A stretch of DNA of 64,000 nt from Branchinecta lynchi. Taxonomy: Eukaryota > Arthropoda > Branchiopoda > Anostraca > Branchinectidae. The notes under the pieces were generated by a model. The model was not told the origin of the DNA. It ran no database searches and worked only from the letters and a program-made list of their open reading frames with translations. Positions 23,323 through 33,449 of this stretch are shown in pieces. Position 1 is the first letter of the stretch; each line of letters begins with the position of its first letter. The translations under genes and the position numbers were made by a program. The stretch spans positions 2,439,790 to 2,503,789 of the forward strand of contig JAKZAP010000021.1 in the NCBI GenBank assembly GCA_023053575.1, given 5' to 3'.

Positions 23323-24169
23323 TGCTGTATCAACCACGTGAGAGGGCGATACACTCTTGTAAGATCAAATGCATTAGCAGTGGAAAGACGGGAAACTCCC
23401 ATACGCCCCACGAGTCCCGATAAGTATAGCGCCTTGTATCGTTTCGTCTATCATTAAAACAACGGCTCTGTTGGCATCTCGACCGATCGTTTTGCCAAAT
23501 CATCATCAACACCAAACGTGTCATGTGTTTGTTGTTAGCAAATCCTCTCGGTCTGTTTGCACTTTTTGTTTATTCACACTTACTTTCATCATTTAAAGTC
23601 GGGCAAATCCAAACGCTAGGTAGCGAACAGCTCGATATTCCTCGATGCTATTTTAGCGGACTCTCCTACTATTAAATGGATTCGGGTAAGAAGGCGATGC
23701 AACTTGTATTGCCCTGGGTAGGAGGGTGATACAGACTGTCCCAATGTTTCCGCCACCTCTTGGGCGAAACCCCGCCAGCAGCTGTCTCACCTCCAGCATA
23801 ACGAAAGGCACCTGCAGGCTAAAGCTCTTCTTTGAGGTCGTCCAGTGAGTGGGCGAGAGGACGGGTCCCCATATTTTACGGACTGCGGCGTCGACTTTTG
23901 CTCACTATTCCTTTGTTTTTTAGAGATTCAGGGCTCCATATATGGATAGTAACTGAACGAGAATATGTTTAAAATTATTGCATTGCGTTCGCTGTGTAGC
24001 GGATTTTGTCTAAGCAGCATACTAGCAAGTAGTTATGCCTGTGCTTGATAGATGGCTTTTGCAATGCCGTTTTAAAAGCTGCCCATGCCATCTTATAAAC
24101 GTTAGATGTCCATTCTCCTTTTACTGTGTACTTTTGGCCCGTCCAATAGATAGCATAAATTGTAATAGC

Positions 24170-25333
24170 CGAAAGATTATTATTATTATTATTATTTATT
24201 TGAATCCTTCAAAACTGAAGAGTAATGTATAAAAAGGAACAACAACATGTCAGTCAAACTCACACTCACTTACATACTAATAAACAGCTGACCGTTAAAA
24301 ACAAATTAGCCTACTAAATATACAATGAAGTACATGAAAGAAAAAAAGAAAACGAAGCTCAAAATAAACAAACTAAGCAGGGGATTTTTTTGTGAAAAAA
24401 GGAAAAAGGTTGTGATGAAGAAGAATGTTGTCAGCCTTTTTATGAAAGTTCTGAATTTTACTATTTAAAGTTTCCAAAGGATTCTTCACTTTAAAATTCG
24501 AAGTTAGGAAAGAGTTACTCGCAGAAATCGGGAAACCAAGAAGGAATTTAGAGTATTTATAATAAGTAACTTTTAGCGCAGAAAGTTCAGAAGGACGGAA
24601 AGAAGAAAAGAAAGCAGACGGAAAAAGAATGTGAGGAAGTGCAACAGCCGTATAAATAGAACCAAGAACATCTCTGCGATACATCCCTCGTAAACGAATA
24701 ACAGCACCGAATGCTCTTCTTATTTTATCTTGCACATGTTGAATAAGGATAAGTTTCCAATCCCTGGTATTAGATGAGTAAGGGATTCCAAGATACATAA
24801 CTTTCTCAACAGGGCTGAAAATAATCCCCCCCCCCACAATCCAGAGGGGAATTCTGTGTCGGCAAACTACTAATCACAAAATAATTACACTTTTCAGAAC
24901 TAATTATTAGACCCTTCTGCCCCAATTTAGACACTAGAATGTTAAAGTTTTCAATTAATTTTTCCTTTGACCGACTTAAAATAATAATATCATCAGCATA
25001 TGCTAAAAACGTTACATCACGTGCAAAATGTATTAAAGAAGTCTTAAGCGACCGAAGACAATCTGCCAAACATGCATTAAAAATATATGGTGATAAAATT
25101 CCACCTTGTCTAACGCCTTTTCCCACCGAAATTAAATTAGACAGAATTTTTGGGGAACGAATTGCCACTTGAATAATGGACTTGTTCAGTCCATTATACC
25201 AGGACCTTAAAGCACGCACAACAGAACGGGGAATACCATTATACACAAGGGATAGAAGGGCAGCCGCATGAGAAATATTGTCGAAAGCACCTTTTATATC
25301 AATCAGAAGCGTATAAAGCGGTTGTCCGCTCAC
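24170..25333 (-). pseudogene. 5'-truncated LINE with reverse transcriptase domain
   Basis: Read from 25333 down. RT motif A LYTLLIDIKGAFDNISHA (catalytic Asp), motif B GVRQGGILSPYIFN, motif C FLAYADDIIILS (YADD). The frame then breaks in a C run at about 24826-24835 and continues in another frame as VEKVMYLGIPYSS to a stop at 24373. The remaining C-terminal region has YYKYSKFLLGFP. A 3' UTR and an (ATT)n tail end it at about 24175. This is the palm and thumb of a non-LTR retrotransposon ORF2; endonuclease and fingers are absent. Copies of the family's tail or C-terminus lie at 53250-53944, 59215-59282 and 61715-62411. Apart from one frame break the RT is intact, so the insertion is fairly young. 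Confidence 0.9.
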
Positions 25334-25423
25334 TCGCGCATCATTGATTAAAGTGGAAAAAGTAGCGTTGATGATAATAGCTGCGTTTTTGATCGTTTTT
25401 GAAAAAGTAGCGTTAGATGATAA

Positions 25424-25678
25424 TAGCTGCGTTTTTGATCGAAGTTTTGTTCGCCGTTAACGTAGCCGGTTGCTTAACTAGTGTTTTTACGGCTCCGGCG
25501 ATCCTTGCCCGGTTGACGTTTCTTCGACGATTCAAGCAAACTTCGAACTTGCTAGCTTACAAAGTTCGACGGTCAGAGTTTGAATGAGAAAGAAACTGCG
25601 ACCGGCTACCAAAAACGGTAATTAAACGAAGACCTTTGAGGTAGGAGGTAGCTTCAAACTTCGGTCAAAACGCAACTA
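25424..25678. mobile_element. TIR element, family TAGCTGCGTT (copy 2)
   Basis: Ends TAGCTGCGTTTTTGATCGAA and TTCGGTCAAAACGCAACTA. A partial duplicate of the left end lies just before it (25366-25420). Confidence 0.65.
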
Positions 25679-25689
25679 ATATCAGCAGA

Positions 25690-25900
25690 TGACAAGTACT
25701 ACACTTGATGACTATCTCTCCCTTCCGATTCAGAATCTCCGGGTACCTGCGGAAGAACGGAAGAAAGGGTGTCACAGCTGCGCTGACTCGGGATTTGAGT
25801 CATTGAGTTTGAGTCGTTACGGACACGTTTGCTCCTTCTTCCTGAGAATCACTGGGGTGTTTTGGACTTAGTCATATAGAGTATTGAAAAACAACTAAGA
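25690..25900. repeat. Dispersed repeat, one of three copies
   Basis: GATGACTATCTCTCCCTTCC...TTTGAGTCGTTACGGACACG...CACTGGGGTGTTTTGGACTT matches 27100-27300 inverted and, more loosely, 16120-16340. Function and class unknown. Confidence 0.55.
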
Positions 25901-26194
25901 AACGTGTTGTTGGCATACGCCCGGCATGCATTTGGAATAGACTAACCCCTGGTTCACACTGCTGCGATTTCGCTCAAAATTGTCGCACACAATTGTGCGA
26001 CAAGCAACGCAGAACTTTCCGTTTTGTCGCAGTGTCGGATGCGTTGAAATATTTCAACCGATCCGACATAACGCATGCGGAAAGAAAAGAAAAAACAAAG
26101 ACTAGTTAATTTTCAAGACCAAAAATTGTTAGGATGGTTGAATGCAAAATATCTTCTGAATAAACTTGTATTAACCTGTTTTGAACAAGATGAC

Positions 26195-26486
26195 CAGGGG
26201 CGTCACGACTTCGGGGGGGGGGGGGCACCCCCCAAAGCTGTCGGTAAAAAGTACCAAGTCGGCGCGAAGCGCCGCGATTTTTCTTCAAAACGGTTGATTT
26301 TTTCATGAAAACAGCCGGTTTTTCTGAAAATTGGTCTATTTTTCGTTAAAATAGTCGTTTTTTCTGAAAATCAGTGGATTTTTTTTCAAAAATGCCATTT
26401 TTGTTGTTGAAAACAGTCGTTTTTTCATTTACCAGTCGGTAAATGCCTCGTCCCCCCCCCAAACATTTTGGCTAGTAGCACCCCTG
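26195..26486. mobile_element. hAT MITE nested in Harbinger MITE
   Basis: Ends CAGGGGCGTCACGAC...TAGTAGCACCCCTG with exact 8-bp duplication AAGATGAC (26187-26194, 26487-26494). Interior T-run words (AACAGTCGTTTTTTC) resemble 5438-5735. Confidence 0.87.
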
Positions 26487-26524
26487 AAGATGACATAATA
26501 TGGGGTTTAACTGAAAATTTCCTA

Positions 26525-26812
26525 ATAGCTGCGTTCTTTGTCACGGGAGTTCTCACCGGTTTTTCTTATAAGCCCTTTTTGCATCCACCGGTGACTTCTC
26601 ACCAGTCAATTAACCCGTTTTTGAACTAACCAGTGTCCGGTTTTATCTCACCAGTGCGGACTAACCAGAACCTGCTCGTGAGCTCGGCTTCAGCGAGGAG
26701 TTAGCCGGTTTTCATCAACTCGCCGGTGAACCAAAAGAACGCGTTTTAGGGGAAGAACCGGACACTGGTGACTAAACACCAGTGACAGCCCGGAGTGCAA
26801 CGAACGCAGCTA
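26525..26812. mobile_element. TIR element, family TAGCTGCGTT (copy 3), nested
   Basis: Ends TAGCTGCGTTCTTTGTCACG...AACGAACGCAGCTA, with inner GTTCTCACCGG/CCGGTGAAC-type inverted blocks (CACTGGTG, CACCGGTG). Inserted into the Harbinger-type element 25946-26993. Confidence 0.68.
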
Positions 26813-27099
26813 ATGATAGGTGGTATTCTGATGGGTAATCTCCCAGCATCTTCAGAGGTTGTTTCCCCAAGGGTTTCTTTGTCCGTTTGCAGAATAATCT
26901 CGTCGAAAAATTTCGTTTTCCATTTGCGTCTGCGTGGTAGTGGGAAGGTCCATGCGATTCTGTCGCAAACGAAGCAGCAGTGTGAACCAAGGGTAAGAAA
27001 ATAACGAGCATGTAGTTCCTCAAAAATTTATTGATACCAAGCGTGTAGTTCTGTCGACTTCAATAGATGGCATATCCGGGTCCGGAAATGCTCCGATAC

Positions 27100-27300
27100 A
27101 CTATATGACTAAGTCCAAAACACGCCAGTGATCCTCAGGAAGAAGGAGTAAACGTGTCCGTAACGACTCAAATCCTGAGTCAGCGCAGCTGTGACACCGT
27201 TTCTTCATTTCTTCCGGAGGTACCCGGAGATTCTGCATCGGAAGGGAGAGATAGTCATCGAGAGTATTCAAGCGAATCTTGAGGGGTCCCAAAATTTTGT
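27100..27300. repeat. Dispersed repeat, inverted copy
   Basis: Inverse of 25690-25900 (AGTCCAAAACACGCCAGTG, CGTGTCCGTAACGACTCAAA). See that entry. Confidence 0.5.
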
Positions 27301-27454
27301 GGCACAGATAGTGATCGAAAAGGTGAAACTTGTTCGGTACAAAGATCATGTGCTATATCTGTGGAGTCCCGGCCGGATCTGACCTCAGCGGAGAAGGGGG
27401 CCAGGTCAAGTTTCCCAGAAATGTTCCTACTCTAGTGAAACTTGATATAGAAAT

Positions 27455-28250
27455 AGAATAGTAATTTATTCACTCACACTTTCACGGTTACAAAACCAAA
27501 ATTGGTGAATACTGTCATAACATAAACATTTAAAAGCACGTACAAGTGGTCAAAGGCTATTTAAAGTTTAAACAATCTTCGGTATAAAACTATTTTGGTA
27601 ACGGCTGTGTTTGGCCGCTACTGGTTGGAATATTGGGACCTTCGTATAGACTGCTCGCTCTTGCCTTTCCCTTACATTGTTGTATGGAGGAGGGAGAAAC
27701 TCATTGTAGATAGGGTGCGAAATAAGTTTTTTACAGATCTCGAGGCATAGGTTCAGTTTCCGTTTCTCCATTGTATCAATTGTGTATGTGCTTAGAAGAA
27801 GGGAGTAGGGTACTTTTGGGCCTTTATGGATAATATGGAGAGCGCGTTTTTGGTTTCTTTCAATACGTGAGTTTCGATCTGCAGTTAGACCAAAATGCCA
27901 CACTGCGCATGCGTACTCCATTAATGGTCTTATGAAAGAGGTATAAATCCTGAGGATGTGAAGACTTGGGACATTATGCTTTGATCAAAGCTTTAACATG
28001 TGCAGTCTTGAGTTTGCCTTACGGAGTATTTCTACTGTATTATCTTCCCAATCTAAAGTTTCAGTAATAACTACTCCAAGGAGTTTTAGTTTTTTTACAG
28101 CCAAATTTTCAATGAGCTTTGGTTCAAATTCCGGGGGTGATTTTAAAAATGAAATAGTTAAAACAGAAATATGTTTAAGAGGAAAGCGATCGCGGAATAT
28201 GCATAGGGACAAAAACCAAACGGGTCGAGCGATCAGGTTTGGGCGGTAAA
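27455..28250 (-). pseudogene. LINE ORF2 C-terminal fragment
   Basis: In frames broken between 27985 and 27921, - strand: KLIENLAVKKLKLLGVVITE, TLDWEDNTVEILRKANSRLH, then IRPLMEYACAVWHFGLTAD, RIERNQKRALHIIHKG and ...SRYQNSFIPKIV before a stop at 27568. The KLLGV...W...V..I..KAN.RL and Y.C.VWH.GLT...IE..QKRAL.II pattern is the region after RT in CR1-like and related LINEs. The 3' tail TTTATTCACTC matches 20925-21005. A block at 44866-45045 encodes the same region from another copy. Confidence 0.85.
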
Positions 28251-28449
28251 AGGGATATTTGCCCTATACGTGCCACATAGCGGTCCATGCCGGATATATG
28301 CAACCTCGAAGGGCGCAGTTCGAAGGAGGAACTCTCGGAAACTTGACGTGTGGTACGAGCAAATGCTCTAGGTCCGAACAACATACGATTGGGGAGGTCA
28401 GGGGGGGGGGGGCGACTTCCTCGTTCCATTCCAGTGCCACTTAATCGCA

Positions 28450-28970
28450 ACAATCGCCAAATGATCCCGTTGCCCTGGTTGTTGCTATATAAGAAGTATC
28501 CCTAGATCAAGCTGACTGCAAACTGTATTTGGCTGAGCTAAGCGTCGAAGTCGGCCAAGATGTATTCTAATGAAATATCGTTAGAGTAAATTTCAGCTGA
28601 CTACAGTCAAATAGGCTATACGTAACATTTATTTACGAAAAATATAACTAACATTTAAAATTCCACGCAAATCAACTAAAACTTTAGCGTATGAAAATAC
28701 AACTCCATCTGCGAATTGATTATACGGCTCGGTACATTATTTACTTATGTCAACTTTCACAAACAATAGGTAGGTACCATCCTAGGTCCAGTTCCTTTCG
28801 TATGGTACTCCCTAGGGCATTAGAGCTTTGTACTTTAAAGCAGATAGATGATACTGGCACTGGCTATAAGGTTAATTTCTATCCCTATTCGATACTTTCT
28901 ACCGAAACCGACAAACCCATATTCAAATTTGACGCAGTGTCCGGGGTGGCATCTTTTGGGAAAAAGTGAA
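28450..28970. other. Intergenic sequence, nothing recognised
   Basis: AT-rich. The 92-residue ORF at 28691-28969 has no recognisable motif and no splice or repeat context supporting it. Confidence 0.35.
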
Positions 28971-28973
28971 CTA

Positions 28974-29142
28974 CACTGTTAAAAGTTTCTCCGAGTAAGG
29001 TTTAAAATTAACTGCACTATTTGCTACTGGGATTAACCTTATCTCTACTAGGATAATATTAATCCGAATTAGAAATAATCCAATCTCAGCAGAGACAAGA
29101 TCAATCCCACTAGCAAATACTGCAAGACTTTTTTTTACAGTC
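28974..29142. mobile_element. MITE, family CACTGTAAAAA (copy 3)
   Basis: Starts CACTGTTAAAAGTTTCTCCG after TA and ends TTTTTTTTACAGTC; interior GGGATTAACCTTATCTC matches the family. Confidence 0.78.
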
Positions 29143-29459
29143 TTAGGACTTACTTTCGGGACTTTCCAGCTACGCCTGCTCTAAACTGCAAGTGAAATTG
29201 CCCTGGGTCTATTCGACGCTAGATTGCAGAGATGCCCTCGCTATTCCGATTCTTGGAGCTTTTTTGGTACATGGAAACACCACTTAATTTCAGCATTTTT
29301 GAATAATCGCCACCGTGTCATGTCACAAAATCTTTAGTGTTATATTTTCGGGAAATAAAACAATTCAGACGATTTTAACTGTTATTTCTTACAGCGTAAA
29401 GACACAAGTTTGAGTGTTGTCAAACGCTTGTGTGTAGTGAAATGGAGCAAGTAGAACAA

Positions 29460-29580
29460 GGTCTCTTAAAATGAATACCAATAATATGAATATTTTCATA
29501 TTAATTTAATATGAAGTTTTCAATATGTTTTTTTTAATATGAATATTTAATATGACGATTAATATGAAAATATCCAAAAT
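29460..29580. repeat. AT-rich (ATATGAA/TTCATAT) palindromic stretch
   Basis: Repeated AATATGAATATT / AATATTCATATT words in both orientations over ~120 bases; likely secondary-structure-prone. No other function seen. Confidence 0.5.
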
Positions 29581-29819
29581 TTATTCATCCAAAAAATCTT
29601 CTATACTATTTTTCGCAATGAAGAATTTTTGGATGAATAAAGCGAATTTGAATACAAATGAAAGCCTCTAGTTTACTTTAGTCTTGGACAAAGTGGGAAA
29701 AGCGAAGGTGGGTGTCCGAACCTGGATTTAGAATGGGGAGTTCATTCCCAGCTTTGTTCCAAATTCCAGTCTTGCTCGCTTCTGTAGTCGATTTCTCGTC
29801 CTGCAAGAAGAGTTTCGCA

Positions 29820-30255
29820 TTAAAGGAACATACAACTTGACTCAAACTTGACTCGGGGAGCTAGCTGACATATCAAGAATGTACCCTGAGTCGATGTTGA
29901 GAGTAAGAAAAATTCTCGTTACGACCATTGCAGTTTCCGAGAATTCGACTTTTGAGTTAGTAGAAAAAAAGCAAAAGGTGTGTGTGCCGGGAGTAGGAAC
30001 CGAACGCACGACCTCTTGACTACTATCCCGATGTGTTAGTCAACACGGCCAAAGGCGAACTTTTACAGTGCATACGTGCATAATTACAGTGCATAAGGGG
30101 CAAGGGACTGCCAGCTAGCTTTGGGAACACTAAGGAGCAGTTCGAGATAATAAAGAAGGGGGTACTGATGATAATAAGTCCCTGTATCATTATCTAAACC
30201 CCCCAGGTCGGTTTGATGGCCGAAAGTTGCGTAGTCAAGTTTTCTGTGCCTTTAA
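29820..30255. mobile_element. TTAAAGG-ended TIR element with tRNA-like segment (copy 1)
   Basis: Ends TTAAAGGAACATACAACTTG and AAGTTTTCTGTGCCTTTAA; inner CTTGACTCAAACTTGACT. On the - strand a segment GTAGTCAAGAGG-TCGTGCGTTCGGTTCC-TACTCCCGGC resembles the anticodon-to-T arm of a tRNA (B box-like GTTCGGTTCC). The second copy is 40717-41175. TTAA at both ends recalls piggyBac-type insertion. Confidence 0.68.
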
Positions 30256-30519
30256 CCCTGGCTGTGACAGAACTGCAACCTTAAAGTTTAACCGAGCAGG
30301 TCTGAGACCCAACAGTTTAGTTACACACAACCTATTCACTCAAATGGCCTAGGCCTGAAACACGATAAGAATGCGTTACTTCGTTTACCCGCTAACCACA
30401 GATGATCGATTTCATCGAATGAACTTACTCTTTCGGCTTTGTTGTACCTCTACGTACTTATCCTTCTACGCTTGTACTGTTTACCAACCGCAAATGCAAA
30501 TCATTGCCGAAAAATAAAA

Positions 30520-30910
30520 TAAAAATGTCCGATTCCTTGCAAGACATATCTTCGACCTGTCTAACCTATAATACTAATGTATAATCACTCCATATATTTC
30601 TAAACCCGGAGACCCTAATTTCGTACGGTACATTCTAACCCCTCTAACAAAAGCACTGATTCACTTGCCGTGTTTTGCTACCTGCGATGTGTATCACTCT
30701 GCCGATGGTTGTCTGCGAGAAGTTTTACATCAGAAAAACCGGTTATGTAAATTGTTTCCCTGACTTTGCTACAAGCCAACGGGCCTCAGAAAAGGCTTAA
30801 AACAGCCAAACCGTGGGTTATTTCTTGAAAGTGCAGCATAGTTTTAAAGTATTGAAATATTTTTAAACACTGTAATTTGAAGAGTAAATGTTGCGAGGGG
30901 TCCTCTAACA
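30520..30910. repeat. AAAGGACC-ended repeat family, copy
   Basis: CCTATAATACTAATG...CATATATTTCTAAACCCGGA...CGTACGGTACATTCTAAC...GATGGTTGTCTGCGAGAAG...GAAGAGTAAATG...GCGAGGGGTCCT. Same order in 42250-42630 and, partly, 48475-48680 and 50041-50330. Confidence 0.65.
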
Positions 30911-31149
30911 TAATTTTACTACTTTCTATGCAGGCGTAACTTTTCCGAGCTTAGCACCTGTCTCCCTGGAAATACAGGCCTTTGTTGAAATTCAAATTCT
31001 CCACGTCTGGGTGAATTTTAGGTTGTCGTGCAAGCAGCGCACGCTTTGAACGTTACTACACGTTATACCCCGTTACTGAAACATTATACCCCCGGTTAAA
31101 AATTACAAAATCCCCGAGTCAAAATATATAACTGTATTCAAATATCATC

Positions 31150-31430
31150 TGTAATATGACCAAAGGTTTCCACGGGATCTAAAAATGTAATATTTGATTC
31201 AGACAATTGTGTCTTGTCGTTATCTGGTCTTCACCAGACTCCTTGAATCCCCACAAGTTCCTTTTTCCGACTTGAGCGGTTTTGAGCCAGAAGAGGACCC
31301 TTGCCAAGACGGATCGAAATATAGCTCTTAATAAAACCCAGCTGACGTATCCGTTTTGCACTATCGAGTATGATTCGCAGTCAGATGGGGCTGAAGGAAT
31401 ATTTATCCTTGAATATTTTTACTATTAAAA
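31150..31430. repeat. Composite repeat fragments around a hammerhead remnant
   Basis: 31150-31245 matches the closing part of the composite repeat at 43610-43700 (ACCAAAGGTTTCCACGGGAT). 31262-31415 belongs to the hammerhead-bearing family (GAGGACCCTTGCCAAGA, GCTGACGTATCCGTTTTGCA). Confidence 0.55.
31278..31331 (+). ncRNA. Decayed hammerhead-like motif
   Basis: GAGC (31284-31287), CAGAAGA in place of CUGANGA (31288-31294), a GGACCCTTGCCAAGA loop region, GAAA (31316-31319), TATA, then GCTC, which pairs with GAGC as stem I. The U4 to A change in the core predicts loss of activity. Confidence 0.5.
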
Positions 31431-31549
31431 TTTAGAAACAGATTTATGCAAGTGGCTAGTCATCTGAGAAAACCAAGTTCAGGGATGGATTCAGCACGTG
31501 TGCTTACCCCTATACGTCATATCTACTTTGATGAAACTGATCGAAACTT

Positions 31550-31925
31550 CCTGCTTTACTTCTTTCAAATATCCGGCCTTGGTCGGATTCCGAGTGAACA
31601 ATTTGTCCAGCCAGAAAATAATTTTGTTTCCTTCCACATAGAAGCTCCTCTAATCAATTTCAGATAAAACTTTTACGTTACTACAAATTTTCCGGTTTCG
31701 GCCGGATTCCGGGCGAACTATAGATCCGGGATGAAAATTATTGTCATATATAGATTCAGCAAGTCTTCTTACCCCTTCGTCGAACATTTAATCAACTTAA
31801 AATAAAACTTTTACTTTTAACAAATTTTCCGGTTTTGACCGGATTCCGGGCGAACTACTTGTCCAGGTAGGAAAAGATTGTCATATACGGATTCAGCATG
31901 TCTTCTCACCCCTAAATCGAGCATT
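31550..31925. repeat. 137-bp tandem array (array 3)
   Basis: About two and a half units with GGCCGGATTCCGGGCGAACT, AGCATGTCTTCTCACCCCTA and AAAACTTTTACTTTTAACAA. Same orientation as 43790-44620. Confidence 0.72.
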
Positions 31926-31982
31926 CAGGAAATACTGAGTTTCATGACCCAGATGCGGGTTAAAAGATAACCCGTGCAGTAG

Positions 31983-32125
31983 TTTTTTTTTTTTTTTTTT
32001 AGGTTAATACTCTTTATTATACAAACCAACTTTTACATGCTACACTACAGAAATACACCTTTTGTAACCCTCTTAACATCCTTTATATAGTAGCCGATAC
32101 TTCTGACTGCATGAAAGCCCGAATG
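31983..32125 (-). repeat. Poly(A)-tailed retroposon 3' end
   Basis: A T20 run at about 31983-32002 precedes TTAATACTCTTTATTATACA, so the - strand reads ...AATAAAGAGTATTAACCTAA plus poly(A). The body matches 18948-19040 and 55990-56285 (GTAACCCTCTTAACATCCTT). Confidence 0.65.
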
Positions 32126-32185
32126 GGCCTGTGGGGGCAGTTATTTCAGAAAAAGTTTTTTTATGTAATAAAGACACAAGGCCTA

Positions 32186-32452
32186 AAGGGCGATCTTATG
32201 GGACGCTAACGAACTGACGTAGTATAAGCGAGACAAAGCTTACAGGAGAGCAGCGATCTTATGGGACGCTAACCGACGTGAGTTGTGACGGGCGAGCTTA
32301 TGAGACGCCAGCGAAGGGACGATATTTGGGATGGAAAACCATCAGGCGGAAATCAGGCCAGCGATCTTATGGGACGCTATTACAGATTTGTATACCACAA
32401 CTTTGATTGGGTTCTAAAGTAACAGTTGAAGGGCGAGCTTATGAGACACATA
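32186..32452 (+). repeat. Five spaced copies of GCGATCTTATGGGACGCTA
   Basis: Near-identical ~19-bp words (GCGA[T/G]CTTATG[G/A]GACGC[T/C]A) begin near 32190, 32253, 32291, 32361 and 32432, separated by unrelated sequence of 20-50 bases. Two versions (ATCTTATGGGAC and AGCTTATGAGAC) occur. Not a tandem repeat, and not CRISPR given the irregular spacing and eukaryotic setting. Confidence 0.65.
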
Positions 32453-32924
32453 TAACAGACGCTATGAGGGAGGTACAGGAAGAAGAGCTCGCTCACGTTT
32501 TCGTTGAACGATGTGACAGAAAATCCAAAATCGTCGGAGCGGGTACCTGGAGTCATTCGTCCCGTATTTCATCAAGTATTAATCTTTTATTTTCGTTTCA
32601 CATTCTTTGTTTGTTCGTAAAGCGTTCCCCAATTTCTGCCCACTTAGCCTAGTGCTATTTGGGTCACAATAAAACGAATTTCCGTTGACCCCTATTTCAA
32701 TCAAGCTAATTCGGAAAACCCCTTTCCGTTTCAGCCCCTAGATGTACAAAACTCATGTAAATGTGGCCTCTCTCTTCACTGTAAAAAGTTTCTCCGAATA
32801 AGGATTAAAGTTATCTCGACTGGGATAAGATTAATCCGAATTAGAGATAATAAATATTCTTTGAGCCCAAGCTGACTTTGAAACATTTATTCAAACAATG
32901 TTTACAACAGATACGTCAGCTATG

Positions 32925-32987
32925 ATTCTTCATCAGTGATATTTCGGCCCTTCTTGGCAAGGGTCCTCGTCAGGCTGTCAATCCTCT
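32925..32987 (-). ncRNA. Hammerhead ribozyme, copy A
   Basis: On the - strand: TGACAGC, CTGACGA (32967-32973), stem II GG-A-CCCUU / AAGGG-CC closed by loop GCCAAG with a single bulged A (seven pairs), GAAA (32942-32945), UAUC with predicted cleavage after AUC, then ACUGAUG. Stem I pairs GAC with the GUC-complement block, with one mismatch at the first pair. Stem III is only the palindrome AUAU, as in the minimal, dimer-acting hammerheads described for Penelope-like elements. All core nucleotides are present. Confidence 0.75.
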
Positions 32988-33121
32988 GGTTCAACTTCGG
33001 GGAAGGAAAAAACCTGTAATAATAATAATCATTATTATTATTACAGGTTTGTTTCCTCATTATTATTATAATCATTACTATTATTAGAGGTTTGTTTCCT
33101 TCCCCGAAGTTGAACCAGAGG

Positions 33122-33176
33122 ATTGACAGCCTGACGAGGACCCTTGCCAAGAAGAGCCGAAAAATCGCTGATGAAG
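33122..33176 (+). ncRNA. Hammerhead ribozyme, copy B
   Basis: GACAGC (33125-33130), CTGACGA (33131-33137), stem II GGACCC...GAGCC with loop, GAAA (33159-33162), AAUC, then GCTG (33167-33170), which pairs perfectly with CAGC as stem I. Stem II has weakened pairing relative to copy A (AAGAG for AAGGG) and the stem III palindrome AUAU is changed to AAAU. Inverted relative to copy A in the same insert. Confidence 0.72.
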
Positions 33177-33449
33177 AATCATAGCTGACGTATCCGTTAT
33201 AAACATTGTTTGAATAAATTAGAGGTAATCTTATCTTAACAGAGACAATTTAATCCCAGTTGCAAATCCTGCAAGATTTTTTTTTCCAGTGTTGACCTGA
33301 AGAGCTTCCCTACAGACTTCGGCAAGATATCTCAGTCCATTTTAGGAATACCGTCAGAGAAGTTCTTTGCGTTCGAGATCCCAAATATGGGACGCAACAC
33401 TCGAAACAACCCAATTTCATGTCTAATTCCACAACCCTTATTTCATTAA

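Larger units (their letters stand above)
25946..26993. mobile_element. Harbinger-type MITE carrying two nested elements
   Basis: Ends CCCCTGGTTCACACTGCTGC...GCAGTGTGAACCAAGGG, flanked by TAA on both sides (25943-25945, 26994-26996), the 3-bp duplication typical of PIF/Harbinger. Two later insertions interrupt it: 26195-26486 and 26525-26812. The ~460 bases left are the original element, with TGTCGCA and TGCGACA blocks. Confidence 0.82.
32851..33218. mobile_element. Foldback retroelement bearing two inverted hammerheads
   Basis: A 368-bp insert in a MITE with 10-bp target duplication (one mismatch; 32841-32850, 33219-33228). Long inverted arms: outer part TTTATTCAAACAATGTTTAC, then the ribozyme, then GAGGATTGACAGCC and CCCCGAAGTTGAACC, meeting at an (ATT/AAT)n centre. 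The architecture (pseudo-terminal repeats with minimal hammerheads, variable-length duplication) fits Penelope-like elements or derived non-autonomous forms. No RT or GIY-YIG coding sequence is present. Lies 230-600 bases downstream of the TMEM94 stop. Confidence 0.78.
32778..33291. mobile_element. MITE, family CACTGTAAAAA (copy 4), split by a nested insert
   Basis: The left half 32778-32850 (CACTGTAAAAAGTTTCTCCG) and right half 33219-33291 (ending TTTCCAGTG) rebuild one family member once 32851-33218 is taken out. The split point is duplicated as TTAGAGATAA / TTAGAGGTAA. Confidence 0.82.

Noticed and set aside
23038..23341. ORFs rich in Pro or Gly
   Set aside because: Produced by the C36 run inside a MITE; no conserved motif.
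29960..30060. A genuine tRNA gene
   Set aside because: Only the T-arm side resembles a tRNA; no acceptor stem pairs and the segment is part of a repeated TIR element.
32186..32452. CRISPR-like array
   Set aside because: Spacing is irregular (38-71 bases), the words vary, and the window is eukaryotic.
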